From Mesostigma viride (taxonomy: Eukaryota > Streptophyta > Mesostigmatophyceae > Mesostigmatales > Mesostigmataceae), in the NCBI GenBank assembly GCA_009746045.1, contig RPFO01000436.1:2123133-2187132 (forward strand): a stretch of 64,000 nucleotides of DNA, read 5' to 3'. The notes under the pieces were generated by a model, which saw only the letters and a program-made list of their open reading frames with translations, searched no databases and had not been told where the DNA came from. Positions 1 through 14,200 of the stretch are shown here, one piece after another (the stretch's first letter is position 1; every line of letters starts with the position of its first letter). The position numbers were made by a program, and so were the translations under genes.

Positions 1-3257
<3,257 letters not shown>

Positions 3258-3262
3258 AAGGA

Positions 3263-3916
3263 GTTAGCATATTGGGGCACCAATGTGCTAGATGGATGCA
3301 GGTTGAGGAGACCTTTCCAACGCCGTGTCAACCGCCTAGAACAGACAAGGGACTAGAAAGTTATCAAGTCCCGAAGTACTGCCGACCGGTGGGCGAGGGC
3401 GGTGCACACTCAGGACATAGTGGACAGGACACGTGGCAGGCCGTGCCTGCACAGGCTTAGCCTGGACTCTCACGTGACTGGGACACAGTGTACTGAGGGC
3501 TCAACGGTACTGTGGCTAGTAGAAGCCAGTAACCAGCCAGCAAGTCTGCAAGGATGTAAGTCCTTGCAGGACTGTGGCAGGTCCTGTGCTGTCCTAGACA
3601 CAGGATAGCCAGAGATTCCTGTATGCTGCCTGCAACGAGGATGCAAGGCAGCGATACGAGGCTCTGGCAATGTAGCGTTGCCCAGCGTTGCTCATGACCG
3701 AGGAACAAGGATGGAACGAGGTTGCATATAGCTCGAGGCTCAACGAGGCAACGAGCGTCTTCACACACGAACCTTGGTCGTCACGACGAGTGGCGAGCCT
3801 ATCGAGGGTCGTAGGCCTGGTGTGAGGATAAAGGTTGCTAGCCAGCAGCCTTGGGTCATTCCAGCCGGCAAGGACCAGGAGCTCACAAGCTCTGCTGACG
3901 AGTTGCTGCGCAAATC
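3263..3916 (+). repeat. 5' LTR of copia element
   Basis: Direct repeat of 10629-11282; the match extends from about 3260 to 3916 and then stops abruptly where the internal region begins. Confidence 0.88.
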
Positions 3917-3938
3917 GTACTATTGCTTCCACGCTTTC

Positions 3939-4759
3939 ATGTCTGGTTCATCGTCAAGCAGCCACGGAGCTGGTGAGGCGAACGAGCAGAGAGACGCGCA
4001 AGCGTTTTTCCCCTACCGTAACCAAGCAAACGCTCCTACATTCGTGCAAGCGGCCTACGTAGCGAGGCACTTGGCAGAAGAGGGGTGGGTGGCGGTGAGT
4101 GGGGGAGGCAGCAGGCCAGCGGCGGCGGACCCGATTATTCAACGGGCTCGCGTCGTGATTTCTCCAGGTGAGACGGGGCGAGTGGCGGTGGAAGAGTTGG
4201 TGCGGCTACGTGACGCGCTAGCTGAAACTGCCAATCGTGTGGAGGTCGCTTATCAGGGCGCCCATATAACTCTTGCCGGTCTCGACCTAGCCAGGGAGGC
4301 GCTTAGCCAGATTGTGGCAACAGCGCTCGGCAGCACCCGGCTGTTTAACCACTGGGTGGCGACAGCGGTGCTAGGAGAGGGGTACCAGACGCCGACATCA
4401 TCCGGAACGCGCGTGCTCGGGAGACGGTAAATCCTTGGAGCACGGCAGAGGTATTTGCCCAAACAATTGAGAATCTTGTTGCTGTCCTTTTGCAAGAGTC
4501 GAGAGGGTACGCAGACAGGTTCTTTATCACCACACAGCCTTTCGGGGTATACTCAAGGCTTGATACACCGAGGCCGGAAACCACCAGTGCGTGGGGTCCG
4601 GAGGTGGAAGTTGTCACGGGGGTCGAGAAGACGCCTGAAGACGTCCATTTCGAGTGGACCGACAAGCCAGAGGGCTCCGTAAAGCGCTCTGCCCAGGAGA
4701 GGAAGTTCCAGCAGCCATATCTGCGTGTGTTTTCTGTGGTATTTTATAATGCTTCGTAA
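3939..4759 (+). CDS. Unrecognised ORF upstream of gag in the copia element (one frameshift)
   Basis: The first ATG after the 5' LTR (3939) opens a frame beginning MSGSSSSSHGAGEANEQ. That frame stops at 4428-4430, but the frame one base over continues without a break from about 4382 to the stop at 4757-4759, and the two join at the G4 run 4379-4382. The joined product is about 273 residues with a Ser-rich start and an alternating hydrophobic/charged body (VAVEELVRLRDALAETANRVEV, then VNPWSTAEVFAQTIENLVAVLL), so it looks like real protein. I recognise no domain. Copia elements normally start gag soon after the LTR, so an extra ORF of this size is unusual. It could be a captured host segment or an element-specific accessory protein. 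The frameshift may be a homopolymer error. Confidence 0.5.
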
Positions 4760-5081
4760 CACGCGCGGGGGCGGCAGCGGGAGCGGGGCAGGAGCGGGGG
4801 ATGGCGGGGGTGAGGCAAGGGCAGACACGGGAGGCCCCGCCAACGTCGTGCCAGAGGGACAGGCGATCCCAACGGCAGAGGGCGTCAATGGCAGGAGGGC
4901 TTCCAACCGGAAGAGGAAAGAGGTGGCACAAGGGGAGGAGCGTGCAGGGTGGCCAACCGACGGCGTGGTGCTGACGGGGGAGGGCCAGACTGATGCTGAA
5001 CGGCAAGCACCTGGTAAGAGACCATGTGTGCCTCCGTCTGGTGTTCCTGCAGCTCATGTTCCTGCGCCATTAGCACCGTAG
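4749..5081 (+). CDS. Small Gly/Ala-rich ORF between ORF0 and gag
   Basis: An ATG at 4749 overlaps the end of the preceding ORF and opens a ~110-residue frame: a Gly-rich stretch, a basic RRASNRKRKE patch and a Pro/Ala tail. It is low in complexity and has no recognised domain. The frame differs from gag, which starts at 5135. It may be a real overlapping ORF or simply GC-rich leader sequence. Confidence 0.25.
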   Translation: MLRNTRGGGSGSGAGAGDGGGEARADTGGPANVVPEGQAIPTAEGVNGRRASNRKRKEVAQGEERAGWPTDGVVLTGEGQTDAERQAPGKRPCVPPSGVPAAHVPAPLAP

Positions 5082-5134
5082 GAGCTGCTGTCATTGGCAG
5101 TGACCCTCGTGCTTTGCCTGGGACTAGACCTCAT

Positions 5135-6097
5135 ATGAGTGCTGTGGCTGTGATGAATGGCCAGAAGCCTCTCAAGCCTCCTGTGGGACAGGAAGAGCTA
5201 GACAAGTGGTTGGAGGATATGGAGCTAGTTTCATGCTCTGTAGATCCCACTGTCAACCTTGTGCAGGTATTCCACACATCCACGACTAATAGGGATTCAA
5301 GTGAGAGGGTGAGGGACAAGGCTAGGCAGGCTGTCAAGGACAAGCTGACTTGGTCTCAGTTCCTAGAGGGCCTACGTCAGGAGTTTTCTGATAAGGTACT
5401 CAACCTCACTAATCACTATAAGCTCAGCTATGATACCTTTGAGATCAAGGGCACAATAGCTGAGGAGCTGCAGCGGCTCACACGCATCAGGGAGAAGGGG
5501 GCCAAGCATGGCTTCAATCTGACTGATAGAGCAGTGGCAGATTACTTCCTGGATCGCATGGGGCTGAGTGTGGATGGGAGAAATGCAGCTAGGATGTTTG
5601 CTGATCAGACAGATGGGACGTGGCCAGCCTTGCAAAAGGTTATTTTCAATATCCGTCCATCTGACAATGCTGCTTGCAAGGCAATCCAGGTGACTGGTGC
5701 CCCTTCAGCCTCCGCTCATCAGGTCCATGGTGACGCCCCTGGGCAGGGTGCTCAGGGAGAAACCAGACCTAGTAGGCGTCAGAGGGCTAACAGGCGCAGG
5801 CAGAATGGTAACCAGGGTGGCAAGGGCCAGCAGCAGGGATCCAAAGGCAAGGGTCAGCAGCAGGCTGGTGGTCACCAGGGTGGTCAGCAGAACAAGGGTG
5901 GCCAAGGGCAAGGCAAGAGCCAGGGCCAGGGCACCCAGGCCAGTCAGAGCAGCCAGAACCAGGGTGGCCTGAAGAAGGCTGCTGCTGGGAAGGATGACAA
6001 GTGCTTTGGATGTGGCAGGACGGGTCATTGGCGACGTGACTGCCCAGACCAGGCCAAGTCTGCTGGAGCAGGCTCTGGCCAGGTGGGTAAGCCATGA
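5135..6097 (+). CDS. gag: Copia Gag (capsid-nucleocapsid)
   Basis: Gag forms the cytoplasmic particle that packages element RNA. The ATG at 5135 gives 320 residues; the frame is open further upstream, but those codons read as low-quality Cys/Ser sequence. Residues 1-190 form a helical, charged capsid-like region (QFLEGLRQEFSDK, ADYFLDRMGLS). Residues ~200-280 are a Gln/Gly/Lys-rich linker, and a single CCHC zinc knuckle, CFGCGRTGHWRRDCP, begins near residue 290 (6002). The stop is TGA at 6095-6097. Pol continues in the same frame only two codons later, so Gag-Pol could be made by UGA read-through. The domain order is typical of copia Gag. Confidence 0.85.
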   Translation: MSAVAVMNGQKPLKPPVGQEELDKWLEDMELVSCSVDPTVNLVQVFHTSTTNRDSSERVRDKARQAVKDKLTWSQFLEGLRQEFSDKVLNLTNHYKLSYDTFEIKGTIAEELQRLTRIREKGAKHGFNLTDRAVADYFLDRMGLSVDGRNAARMFADQTDGTWPALQKVIFNIRPSDNAACKAIQVTGAPSASAHQVHGDAPGQGAQGETRPSRRQRANRRRQNGNQGGKGQQQGSKGKGQQQAGGHQGGQQNKGGQGQGKSQGQGTQASQSSQNQGGLKKAAAGKDDKCFGCGRTGHWRRDCPDQAKSAGAGSGQVGKP

Positions 6098-6103
6098 CTT
6101 GAG

Positions 6104-9100
6104 ATGTTGTCCCCTGTAAATAGTCAATCACCCCTAGTGGGACGAACAGTTGTACATAGTAATGGGGGTGTCCCTCTTGTGCAGCAGCAAGGGGTTGGGA
6201 ATGATGAGGTGCTTCCACTCAATGATTGCAATAACGCTGCTGCAGCAGTGGAATTCCCTGTGCCTGTGGCAGGTGCAGGGTCTCCAGTTGTTGGGGTTGA
6301 CTCTGGGAGTCAAGCCGCCAGACTGGAAGGACCTGCAGCTTCTGTGGGAACCGGGGCTGGCTCTGGGAGCCGAGCTACCTTGGAGGAGGTCCCTGGAGCA
6401 AGAGAACAGCAGGTGGGTCGTGCTATCCCAAGCACACAGTCTTTGTCACGTTCCTCTCTGTGCAGCCAGGCTGACAGGGGGTTGAGCTATGCTCAGGCTG
6501 GAAACACTCTACACCATATCTTTGGTCACTCTAAGCAGGCAGAGATGTTTGCTTGGAAGATTGGCAAGGAGCCTTTGCTAGAGGCCTGCAGTGCAGCTGC
6601 TCAGAATTGTGTCTGTCAGGAGAATGCTGTTCGCCTCCCACAGTCCCATGCCAGAGAACCTGCTAGAGAGCGGGGGGATATCCAGGTGGACATCCAACAC
6701 ATCAGGGGCATGTATCTGTTGGTGGGGGTGGATAGGTTTAGCAGATATAGGTTGCTGACCATTCTTCCTGGAATGCAGGAGCATCAGCTGTTGATGGGTC
6801 TCCAGTCTTTGTTGCCAGGCTTTGGGGTGTACACCAAGGTGCAAGCTGACTTGCAGTTTGACTGCTTGATCAAGCTGGCTGACCAGCTTCCTTGTAAGTT
6901 GGTAGTGGTCCCTAGGGAATCCCATGGGCAGCAGGGAGCTGTAGAGAGATCTATACGTGAAGTAAAAACAGTGGTGCTAGCAGCTAGGAGTGTGCCTGTT
7001 GTGGCATCAGCTCTAGAGAAAGCAGCTTGGTGTAAGGGGATTGAGGAGCAGCTTAACCACAGGGTAACCTATTACTATGATGGTGTGGCAGTCTCTCCCC
7101 TGGCATTGCAGTTTGGTATGCTATCACAGGACGTGGTGGCAGCCTGCCTGAAGAAGGCAGACAGGGTGTTTTCCAGATTGAGGCGTAAGGACAAGGGTTG
7201 GAAAATGCTGAGGCCCCAGGTGGGACTGAGGGTCAGGATGTGGAAGGAACCGTCATTACCAGGCAAGCGTGGCAAGTGGCAAGATGGGCAGGTAACCCAT
7301 GTTGAGGAAGCTAACCATTCTTGTCTGGTGGCTTTGGAGAGTAATCCCAAGCACGTGTACAGGCTATCCTGGGCTCACGTCAAGGAGAGAAGGCCAACTG
7401 CAATCTGGCCTGAAGACGGCCCTGATCCTCCCTTGGAGGGAGATGAGCAGGATGAGAGCCAGGCAGCAGATGCTAACCCACCATGCTTGGATTATGGTCT
7501 GTCCTGGATGGATGAGGGTGAGCAGGAGTCTGCTGAGACGTCTGTCACAAGGCCAGAGGTGGCCAGGGCTGCACCACAGTCCAGGGGGCTGCTTATGGCG
7601 GACATCATTCGAGCTCTGCAGAACAGCAAGCGTGATCCCAAGGTATCTAAGCTCACGGGATGGGGGTCATGTGGGGCACCAGCACTAGAAGTGGATACCA
7701 ACTCACAGGTGTCCATTCTAAGGGTAGAGGATGCTGCAGGCTTGCAGTGGTCATCCCCTAGCTGCCTAGCTGTGTCTGATTTCTCTGGGAATGTGTCCAT
7801 GAAGATCTTGGGAGAAGTGAGTGTGCCTATCCTGGGGGTGCCCACCACGTTCAGTGTGGTTGAAGGGTATCAGGGGCCTGCCATTCTAGGTCAGAACTTC
7901 TTGTGCTTACCAGGGGTGAGGATATCCTCTGAGGAGCTAGCATTAGAAGGGCAGGGCCGCCTTCCCTTGCAGAGATATCGCTACTCCCAGGGTCTTAGTG
8001 TGGCTGTAAGGGCTGTGAGGGGTCTAGAGGCAGAGGGTCCTGATACAAAGGAGCCCATTGCTGGGGACCTGCTGATCCTCCCTACTACGTTTGACCCACG
8101 TGAGTTGGGTGTGCAGAGGTACCAGATCCCAGGAACGAGTCCTGTACCTTGGCGCAAGCTAGTGGAGATGATGCAAAGCCCCAAGATGGCTAAGGCATGG
8201 ACTCTTGGCTTTGTTGCTTCTGGGCATGAGTGGATAGTTGCCAACTGTGCAGAGCCTGTGGATGTCCTCCCTGAGGATCACCAGCTGCTCAGATTGATGT
8301 TTGTCCTCAAGCTCAAGGAGGTAGATGGCGTGCAGGTGCCACATGTTAGACCAGTTGTGACTGAGTACCATGGCACTGGACAGTTAGCAGATGAGGAGCT
8401 TTACACACCAGGGATGCTGCATGATACATGGAGGATTTTGTTGTGCATTTATTTGTCTTTTCTGCAGAAGGGGATACCCTATAGCTCTGTGTTGGTAGAT
8501 TTCAAGAGGGCTTTTCTTAAGGGTGATCAGCAGGAAGCACAGGATACTTGGCGCACAATACCCCCTTTCTTTGTTAAGGTGCCTGCAGTGTGGAGGGCAG
8601 AGCTGAAGACGAGGTATTTGAGGATTCTCAAAGGCGTGGAAGGCCTTAGATCGAGTCCCATCATCTGGAGGAAGAGCTTGGAGAAGTACCTCAGGTCTGT
8701 CTGTGGTCTCTCAGTCTCTCCAGTTGATCCTTGTCTGTTTCAGGGTAGCTATGAGGGGCTGCCAGCGTTTGCCTCCCTGCATGGTGATGATCTGCATCTC
8801 CTGGGCCATCCCACTTGGCAAGAGTTGACTCTGGCCAGGATCCAGAAACGGTTTGAACTGGGTAAGATCCAGTACATGGTTGAGAATGAGCCCATGGTGT
8901 TTTGTGGAATGCAGGCGACCTTGGTCCATCAGCAGGGTACATGGTCCATCCAGCTGGAGGGTGGTAAGGATTATCCTCAGCAGATCATAGATGCCTTGCA
9001 GGAGCCCATCACCCAGGCCAGATGTGCAACAATACGAGGTATGTTGGCATGGCTGGCCAGCATTTGTGCTCCTGACCTGTTGGTACTGAGTCGGTTGACC

Positions 9101-9691
9101 GATTCCCAACTGGTTGAGGTGGGTGCTGAGAGAGTGGTAGAGGCTGTTCGCATGTCTCCCCCTCTCATGCTGGGTCCTTTGGATTTGTACAGGCCTTTTG
9201 ACATGATGCTCTATGTGGACAGTTCTATGGATAGTAGGAAGGTCACAGAGGTCAGGGGCCGTGCAGCAGCATTAATATCCCTGGTGCAGGAACAGTCCTC
9301 TCTGGTCTGCTGGTACAGTCGGTTGCAGAACAGGGTAACTCCCAGCAGTGACATTGCTGAGTGCAGGGCAATCTGTGAAGGGCTTCATACTGCTCTTTAC
9401 TTGAGGGAGCTATTTTACCAGCTATGTCAAGTGGCTTCCTGTCGGTTGCAGATGCACACACTGGTAAGAACTGACAGCATGGGCATGGTGCAGTTTGTGC
9501 ACAGGCAGCTGGCCAGGAGCAGGGACCTTGATTATTTGTTGCTCAAGGAAATGTCTTGCTTAGCTAACATTGAACATGTGGCTGGCGTGGACAACCCTGC
9601 AGATGCTCTCACCAAGCTGGAGGAGAAGGCTGAGCTGCAATACCCTTTGCTTCGTGGGCTCATGGCCTCCAAGGGGGGAGGGCCAGAGTAG
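6104..9691 (+). CDS. pol: Copia Pol: integrase, protease-like, reverse transcriptase, RNase H
   Basis: 1195 residues from the ATG at 6104. An HHCC-type pre-integrase segment lies at ~136-175 (LHHIFGH...C...C). The integrase core at ~190-300 has D196, D249 and E281 (QQGAVERSIRE). A retropepsin-like fold at ~525-605 carries DTNS (531-534) and AILGQNFL (593-600). Copia RT spans ~700-960 with VDFKRAFL (D799) and an HGDDLHLL active site (~893-900), giving GDD where copia usually has VDD. RNase H covers ~1030-1180 (LYVDSS, DIAECRA, RTDSMGM, GVDNPADALTK). Two oddities: the clearest protease-like region lies after, not before, integrase; and the usual protease position near residue 66 has only DSGSQ in low-complexity sequence. 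The frame is intact. Confidence 0.9.
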   Translation: MLSPVNSQSPLVGRTVVHSNGGVPLVQQQGVGNDEVLPLNDCNNAAAAVEFPVPVAGAGSPVVGVDSGSQAARLEGPAASVGTGAGSGSRATLEEVPGAREQQVGRAIPSTQSLSRSSLCSQADRGLSYAQAGNTLHHIFGHSKQAEMFAWKIGKEPLLEACSAAAQNCVCQENAVRLPQSHAREPARERGDIQVDIQHIRGMYLLVGVDRFSRYRLLTILPGMQEHQLLMGLQSLLPGFGVYTKVQADLQFDCLIKLADQLPCKLVVVPRESHGQQGAVERSIREVKTVVLAARSVPVVASALEKAAWCKGIEEQLNHRVTYYYDGVAVSPLALQFGMLSQDVVAACLKKADRVFSRLRRKDKGWKMLRPQVGLRVRMWKEPSLPGKRGKWQDGQVTHVEEANHSCLVALESNPKHVYRLSWAHVKERRPTAIWPEDGPDPPLEGDEQDESQAADANPPCLDYGLSWMDEGEQESAETSVTRPEVARAAPQSRGLLMADIIRALQNSKRDPKVSKLTGWGSCGAPALEVDTNSQVSILRVEDAAGLQWSSPSCLAVSDFSGNVSMKILGEVSVPILGVPTTFSVVEGYQGPAILGQNFLCLPGVRISSEELALEGQGRLPLQRYRYSQGLSVAVRAVRGLEAEGPDTKEPIAGDLLILPTTFDPRELGVQRYQIPGTSPVPWRKLVEMMQSPKMAKAWTLGFVASGHEWIVANCAEPVDVLPEDHQLLRLMFVLKLKEVDGVQVPHVRPVVTEYHGTGQLADEELYTPGMLHDTWRILLCIYLSFLQKGIPYSSVLVDFKRAFLKGDQQEAQDTWRTIPPFFVKVPAVWRAELKTRYLRILKGVEGLRSSPIIWRKSLEKYLRSVCGLSVSPVDPCLFQGSYEGLPAFASLHGDDLHLLGHPTWQELTLARIQKRFELGKIQYMVENEPMVFCGMQATLVHQQGTWSIQLEGGKDYPQQIIDALQEPITQARCATIRGMLAWLASICAPDLLVLSRLTDSQLVEVGAERVVEAVRMSPPLMLGPLDLYRPFDMMLYVDSSMDSRKVTEVRGRAAALISLVQEQSSLVCWYSRLQNRVTPSSDIAECRAICEGLHTALYLRELFYQLCQVASCRLQMHTLVRTDSMGMVQFVHRQLARSRDLDYLLLKEMSCLANIEHVAGVDNPADALTKLEEKAELQYPLLRGLMASKGGGPE

Positions 9692-10628
9692 ACCAAACAG
9701 CCTTGCTCTAGGTGGGAGGCATCCCAGTGGGCTGGGCAGCCACGTGGTGGCTGACAGCAGGTCCTTCAGAGTTCAGACACACTCTGCTGGACAGGGGTCA
9801 GGGTGGAGTCACTCCCCTGGCTGAGAATTTCGCCTGGCTCTGTCATGGAGCTGCAGAAGAGTCTTAAGGACTTTGTAATGGGCCTTGGGTCTTCATGGAA
9901 TGGACCCTGCAAGGGCAGCCCAAGTGTTGGCTCTAACAGGTTGCTGTACATTTGTATATATTCTCTGTAACCAACCTGTTGCATGCTAATAAAATCCCTG
10001 GTTGTGTGACCATGTTGGACGTGGTTGCCAGGGGCCTCACTATGGGTTATACTCCTTTATAATAAAACATAATCTTGTTATTGTCATGTCTTGTTGTTTG
10101 TGATGCTCAGTTCCAGGAGCTGATCCAAACCTGGAGGATATGGGGTGGGGTTCGATTCCCCAGCTGACCTCAGCCTGGCATGTATGAATCCTGAGTTTAG
10201 ACTCAGTGAGGACATGGGCTCCCCATGTGTTGGCTAACATTTGTCAGGGCTCTCTCAGTCTTTGGAAGGATTTAAAAGATAAAGGAGGCTCCGTGGCGGG
10301 CGCCATATGAACGGGCGCCTGTGATAACTGGATGACCAGGAACTCACAATAGTACGTTCATGGACTCCTCTATCCAAACTCCTCTGACTAAGTGAAGACC
10401 TAACTTTAATCTACACCAGGTTCCCAAAGAAAGGGTTGGGATGTCATGTGGGTCAGAGGGCAACCTTTGAACCAATGAGCAGGCCTAGCTAATATTTGGA
10501 GGCACCTCAGGTTCCAAAAGAAAAGGCAGGTCTGGTCTCTGGGAGGGATCAGATGTCTGAAGGCTTGTGGGGACAGTGGCTGATAGGTTCTCAGGCTGGT
10601 CCAAGCTCCAAAACAAGAAAGGGTTGGA
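9692..10628 (+). other. Copia 3' internal non-coding region with poly(A)-type signals and candidate PPT
   Basis: About 0.94 kb between the Pol stop and the 3' LTR without a convincing ORF. AATAAA-type motifs occur near 9989 and 10062. A purine tract lies just before the LTR. A tRNA T-arm look-alike (5-bp stem around TTCGATT, 10146-10162) is present, but no matching acceptor stem was found. Confidence 0.6.
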
Positions 10629-11282
10629 GTTAGCATATTGGGGCACCAATGTGCTAGATGGATGCAGGTTGAGGAGACCTTTCCAACGCCGTGTCAACCG
10701 CCTAGAACAGACAAGGGACTAGAAAGTTATCAAGTCCCGAAGTACTGCCGACCGGTGGGCGAGGGCGGTGCACACTCAGGGCATAGTGGACAGGACACGT
10801 GGCAGGCCGTGCCTGCACAGGCTTAGCCTGGACTCTCACGTGACTGGGACACAGTGTACTGAGGGCTCAACGGTACTGTGGCTAGTAGAAGCCAGTAACC
10901 AGCCAGCAGGTCTGCAAGGATGTAAGTCCTTGCAGGACTGTGGCAGGTCCTGTGCTGTCCTAGACACAGGATAGCCAGAGATTCCTGTATGCTGCCTGCA
11001 ACGAGGATGCAAGGCAGCGATACGAGGCTCTGGCAATGTAGCGTTGCCCAGCGTTGCTCATGACCGAGGAACAAGGATGGAACGAGGTTGCATATAGCTC
11101 GAGGCTCAACGAGGCAACGAGCGTCTTCACACACGAACCTTGGTCGTCACGACGAGTGGCGAGCCTATCGAGGGTCGTAGGCCTGGTGTGAGGATAAAGG
11201 TTGCTAGCCAGCAGCCTTGGGTCATTCCAGCCGGCAAGGACCAGGAGCTCACAAGCTCTGCTGACGAGTTGCTGCGCAAATC
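10629..11282 (+). repeat. 3' LTR of copia element
   Basis: Direct repeat of 3263-3916 in the same orientation, abutting the GGACAA array on its right side. Confidence 0.88.
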
Positions 11283-14200
11283 AAGGACAAGGACAAGGAC
11301 AAGGACAAGGACAAGGACAAGGACAAGGACAAGGACAAGGACAAGGACAAGGACAAGGACAAGGACAAGGACAAGGAGAAGGACAAGGACAAGGACAAGG
11401 ACAAGGACAAGGACAAGGACAAGGACAAGGACAAGGACAAGGACAAGGACAAGGACAAGGACAAGGACAAGGACAAGGACAAGGACAAGGACAAGGACAA
11501 GGACAAGGACAAGGACAAGGACAAGGACAAGGTGCTGGCACAAGGACAAGGACAAGGACAAGGACAAGGACAAGGACAAGGACGCGGACAAGGACAAGGA
11601 CAAGGACAAGGACAAGGACAAGGACAAGGACGCGGACAAGGACGCGGACAAGGACAAGGACAAGGACAAGGACAAGGACAAGGACAAGGACAAGGACGCG
11701 GACGCGGACAAGGACAAGGACAAGGACAAGGACAAGGACAAGGACAAGGACAAGGACAAGGACAAGGACAAGGACAAGGACAAGGACAAGGACAAGGACA
11801 AGGACAAGGACAAGGACAAGGACAAGGTGCTGGCACAAGCACAAGGACAAGGACAAGGACAAGGACAAGGACAAGGACAAGGACAAGGACAAGGACAAGG
11901 ACAAGGACAAGGACAAGGACAAGGACAAGGACAAGGACAAGGACAAGGACAAGGACAAGGACAAGGACAAGGACAAGGACAAGGACAAGGACAAGGACAA
12001 GGTGCTGGCACAAGCACAAGGACAAGGACAAGGTGCTGGCACAAGCACAAGGACAAGGACAAGGACAAGGACAAGGACAAGGACAAGGACAAGGACAAGG
12101 ACAAGGACAAGGACAAGAACAAGGACAAGGACAAGGACAAGGACAAGGACAAGGACAAGGTGCTGGCACAAGGACAAGGACAAGGTGCTGGCACAAGGAC
12201 AAGGTGCTGGCACAAGGACAAGGACAAGGACAAGGACAAGGACAAGGACAAGGACAAGGACAAGGACAAGGACAAGGACAAGTGCTGGCACAAGGACGGA
12301 CAAGGACAAGGACAAGGACAAGGACAAGGACAAGGACGCGGACAAGGACAAGGACAAGGACAAGGACAAGGACAAGGACAAGGACAAGGACAAGGACAAG
12401 GACAAGGACAAGGACAAGGACAAGGACAAGGACAAGGACAAGGACAAGGACAAGGACAAGGACAAGGACAAGGACAAGGACAAGGACAAGGACAAGGACA
12501 AGGACAAGGACAAGGTGCTGGCACAAGGACAAGGACAAGGACAAGGACAAGGACAAGGACAAGGACAAGGACAAGGACAAGGACAAGGACAAGGACAAGG
12601 ACAAGGACAAGGACAAGGACAAGGACAAGGACAAGGACAAGGACAAGGACAAGGACAAGGACAAGGACAAGGACAAGGACAAGGACAAGGACAAGGACAA
12701 GGACAAGGACAAGGACAAGGACAAGGACAAGGACAAGGACAAGGACAAGGACAAGGACAAGGACAAGGACAAGGACAAGGACAAGGACAAGGACAAGGAC
12801 AAGGACAAGGACAAGGACAAGGACAAGGACAAGGACAAGGACAAGGACAAGGACAAGGACAAGGACAAGGACAAGGACAAGGACAAGGACAAGGACAAGG
12901 ACAAGGACAAGGACAAGGACAAGGACAAGGACAAGGACAAGGACAAGGACAAGGACAAGGACAAGGACAAGGACAAGGACAAGGACAAGGACAAGGACAA
13001 GGACAAGGACAAGGACAAGGACGAGGACAAGGACAAGGACAAGGACAAGGACAAGGACAAGGACAAGGACAAGGACAACGACAAGGACAAGGACAAGGAC
13101 AAGGACAAGGACAAGGACAAGGACAAGGACAAGGACAAGGTGCTGGCACAAGGACAAGGACAAGGACAAGGACAAGGACAAGGACGGACGCGGACGCGGA
13201 CGGACGCGGACAAGGACAAGGACAAGGACAAGGACAAGGACAAGGACAAGGACAAGGACAAGGACAAGGACAAGGACAAGGACAAGGACAAGGACAAGGA
13301 CAAGGACGCGGACAAGGACAAGGACGCGGACGGACGGACGGACAAGGACAAGGACAAGGACAAGGACAAGGACAAGGACAAGGACAAGGACAAGGACGAG
13401 GACAAGGACAAGGACAAGGACAAGGACAAGGACAAGGACAAGGACAAGGACAAGGACAAGGACAAGGACAAGGACAAGGACAAGGACAAGGACAAGGACA
13501 AGGACAAGGACAAGGACAAGGACAAGGACAAGGACAAGGACAAGGACAAGGACAAGGACAAGGACAAGGACAAGGACAAGGACAAGGACAAGGACGCGGA
13601 CAAGGAGGACAAGGACAAGGACAAGGACAAGGACAAGGACAAGGACAAGGACAAGGACAAGGACAAGGACAAGGACAAGGACAAGGACAAGGACAAGGAC
13701 AAGGACAAGGACAAGGACAAGGACAAGGACAAGGACAAGGACAAGGACAAGGACAAGGACAAGGACAAGGACAAGGACAAGGACAAGGACAAGGACAAGG
13801 ACAAGGACAAGGACAAGGACAAGGACAAGGACAAGGACAAGGACAAGGACAAGGACAAGGACAAGGACAAGGACAAGGACAAGGACAAGGACAAGGACAA
13901 GGACAAGGACAAGGACAAGGACAAGGACAAGGACAAGGACAAGGACAAGGACAAGGACAAGGTGGGGACAAGGACAAGGACAAGGACAAGGACAAGGACA
14001 AGGACAAGGACAAGGACAAGGACAAGGACAAGGACAAGGACAAGGACAAGGACAAGGACAAGGACAAGGACAAGGACAAGGACAAGGACAAGGACAAGGA
14101 CAAGGACAAGGACAAGGACAAGGACAAGGACAAGGACAAGGTGCTGGCACAAGGACAAGGACAAGGACAAGGACAAGGACAAGGACGCGGACAAGGACAA

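Larger units (their letters stand above)
3263..11282 (+). mobile_element. Ty1/copia-type LTR retrotransposon inserted in the GGACAA array
   Basis: An 8.0-kb element flanked by two ~654-bp direct repeats and containing gag, integrase, reverse transcriptase and RNase H in copia order (integrase before RT). Both outer flanks are GGACAA array. A 5-bp AAGGA target duplication fits (3258-3262 and 11283-11287), though the repetitive target makes it weak. The LTRs differ at only about two visible positions (3412 versus 10778, and an A/G in the CAGCAAGTCTGC stretch), so insertion is recent. The LTR ends read GTTAGC...CAAATC rather than TG...CA, so exact ends may be off by a few bases. No tRNA-complementary primer site was recognised after 3916. 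A purine-rich AAGAAAGGG at about 10615-10623 is a candidate polypurine tract. Confidence 0.9.

Noticed and set aside
10146-10162. Possible tRNA (perfect T-arm and B-box)
   Set aside because: No acceptor, D or anticodon stems of proper length could be folded upstream.
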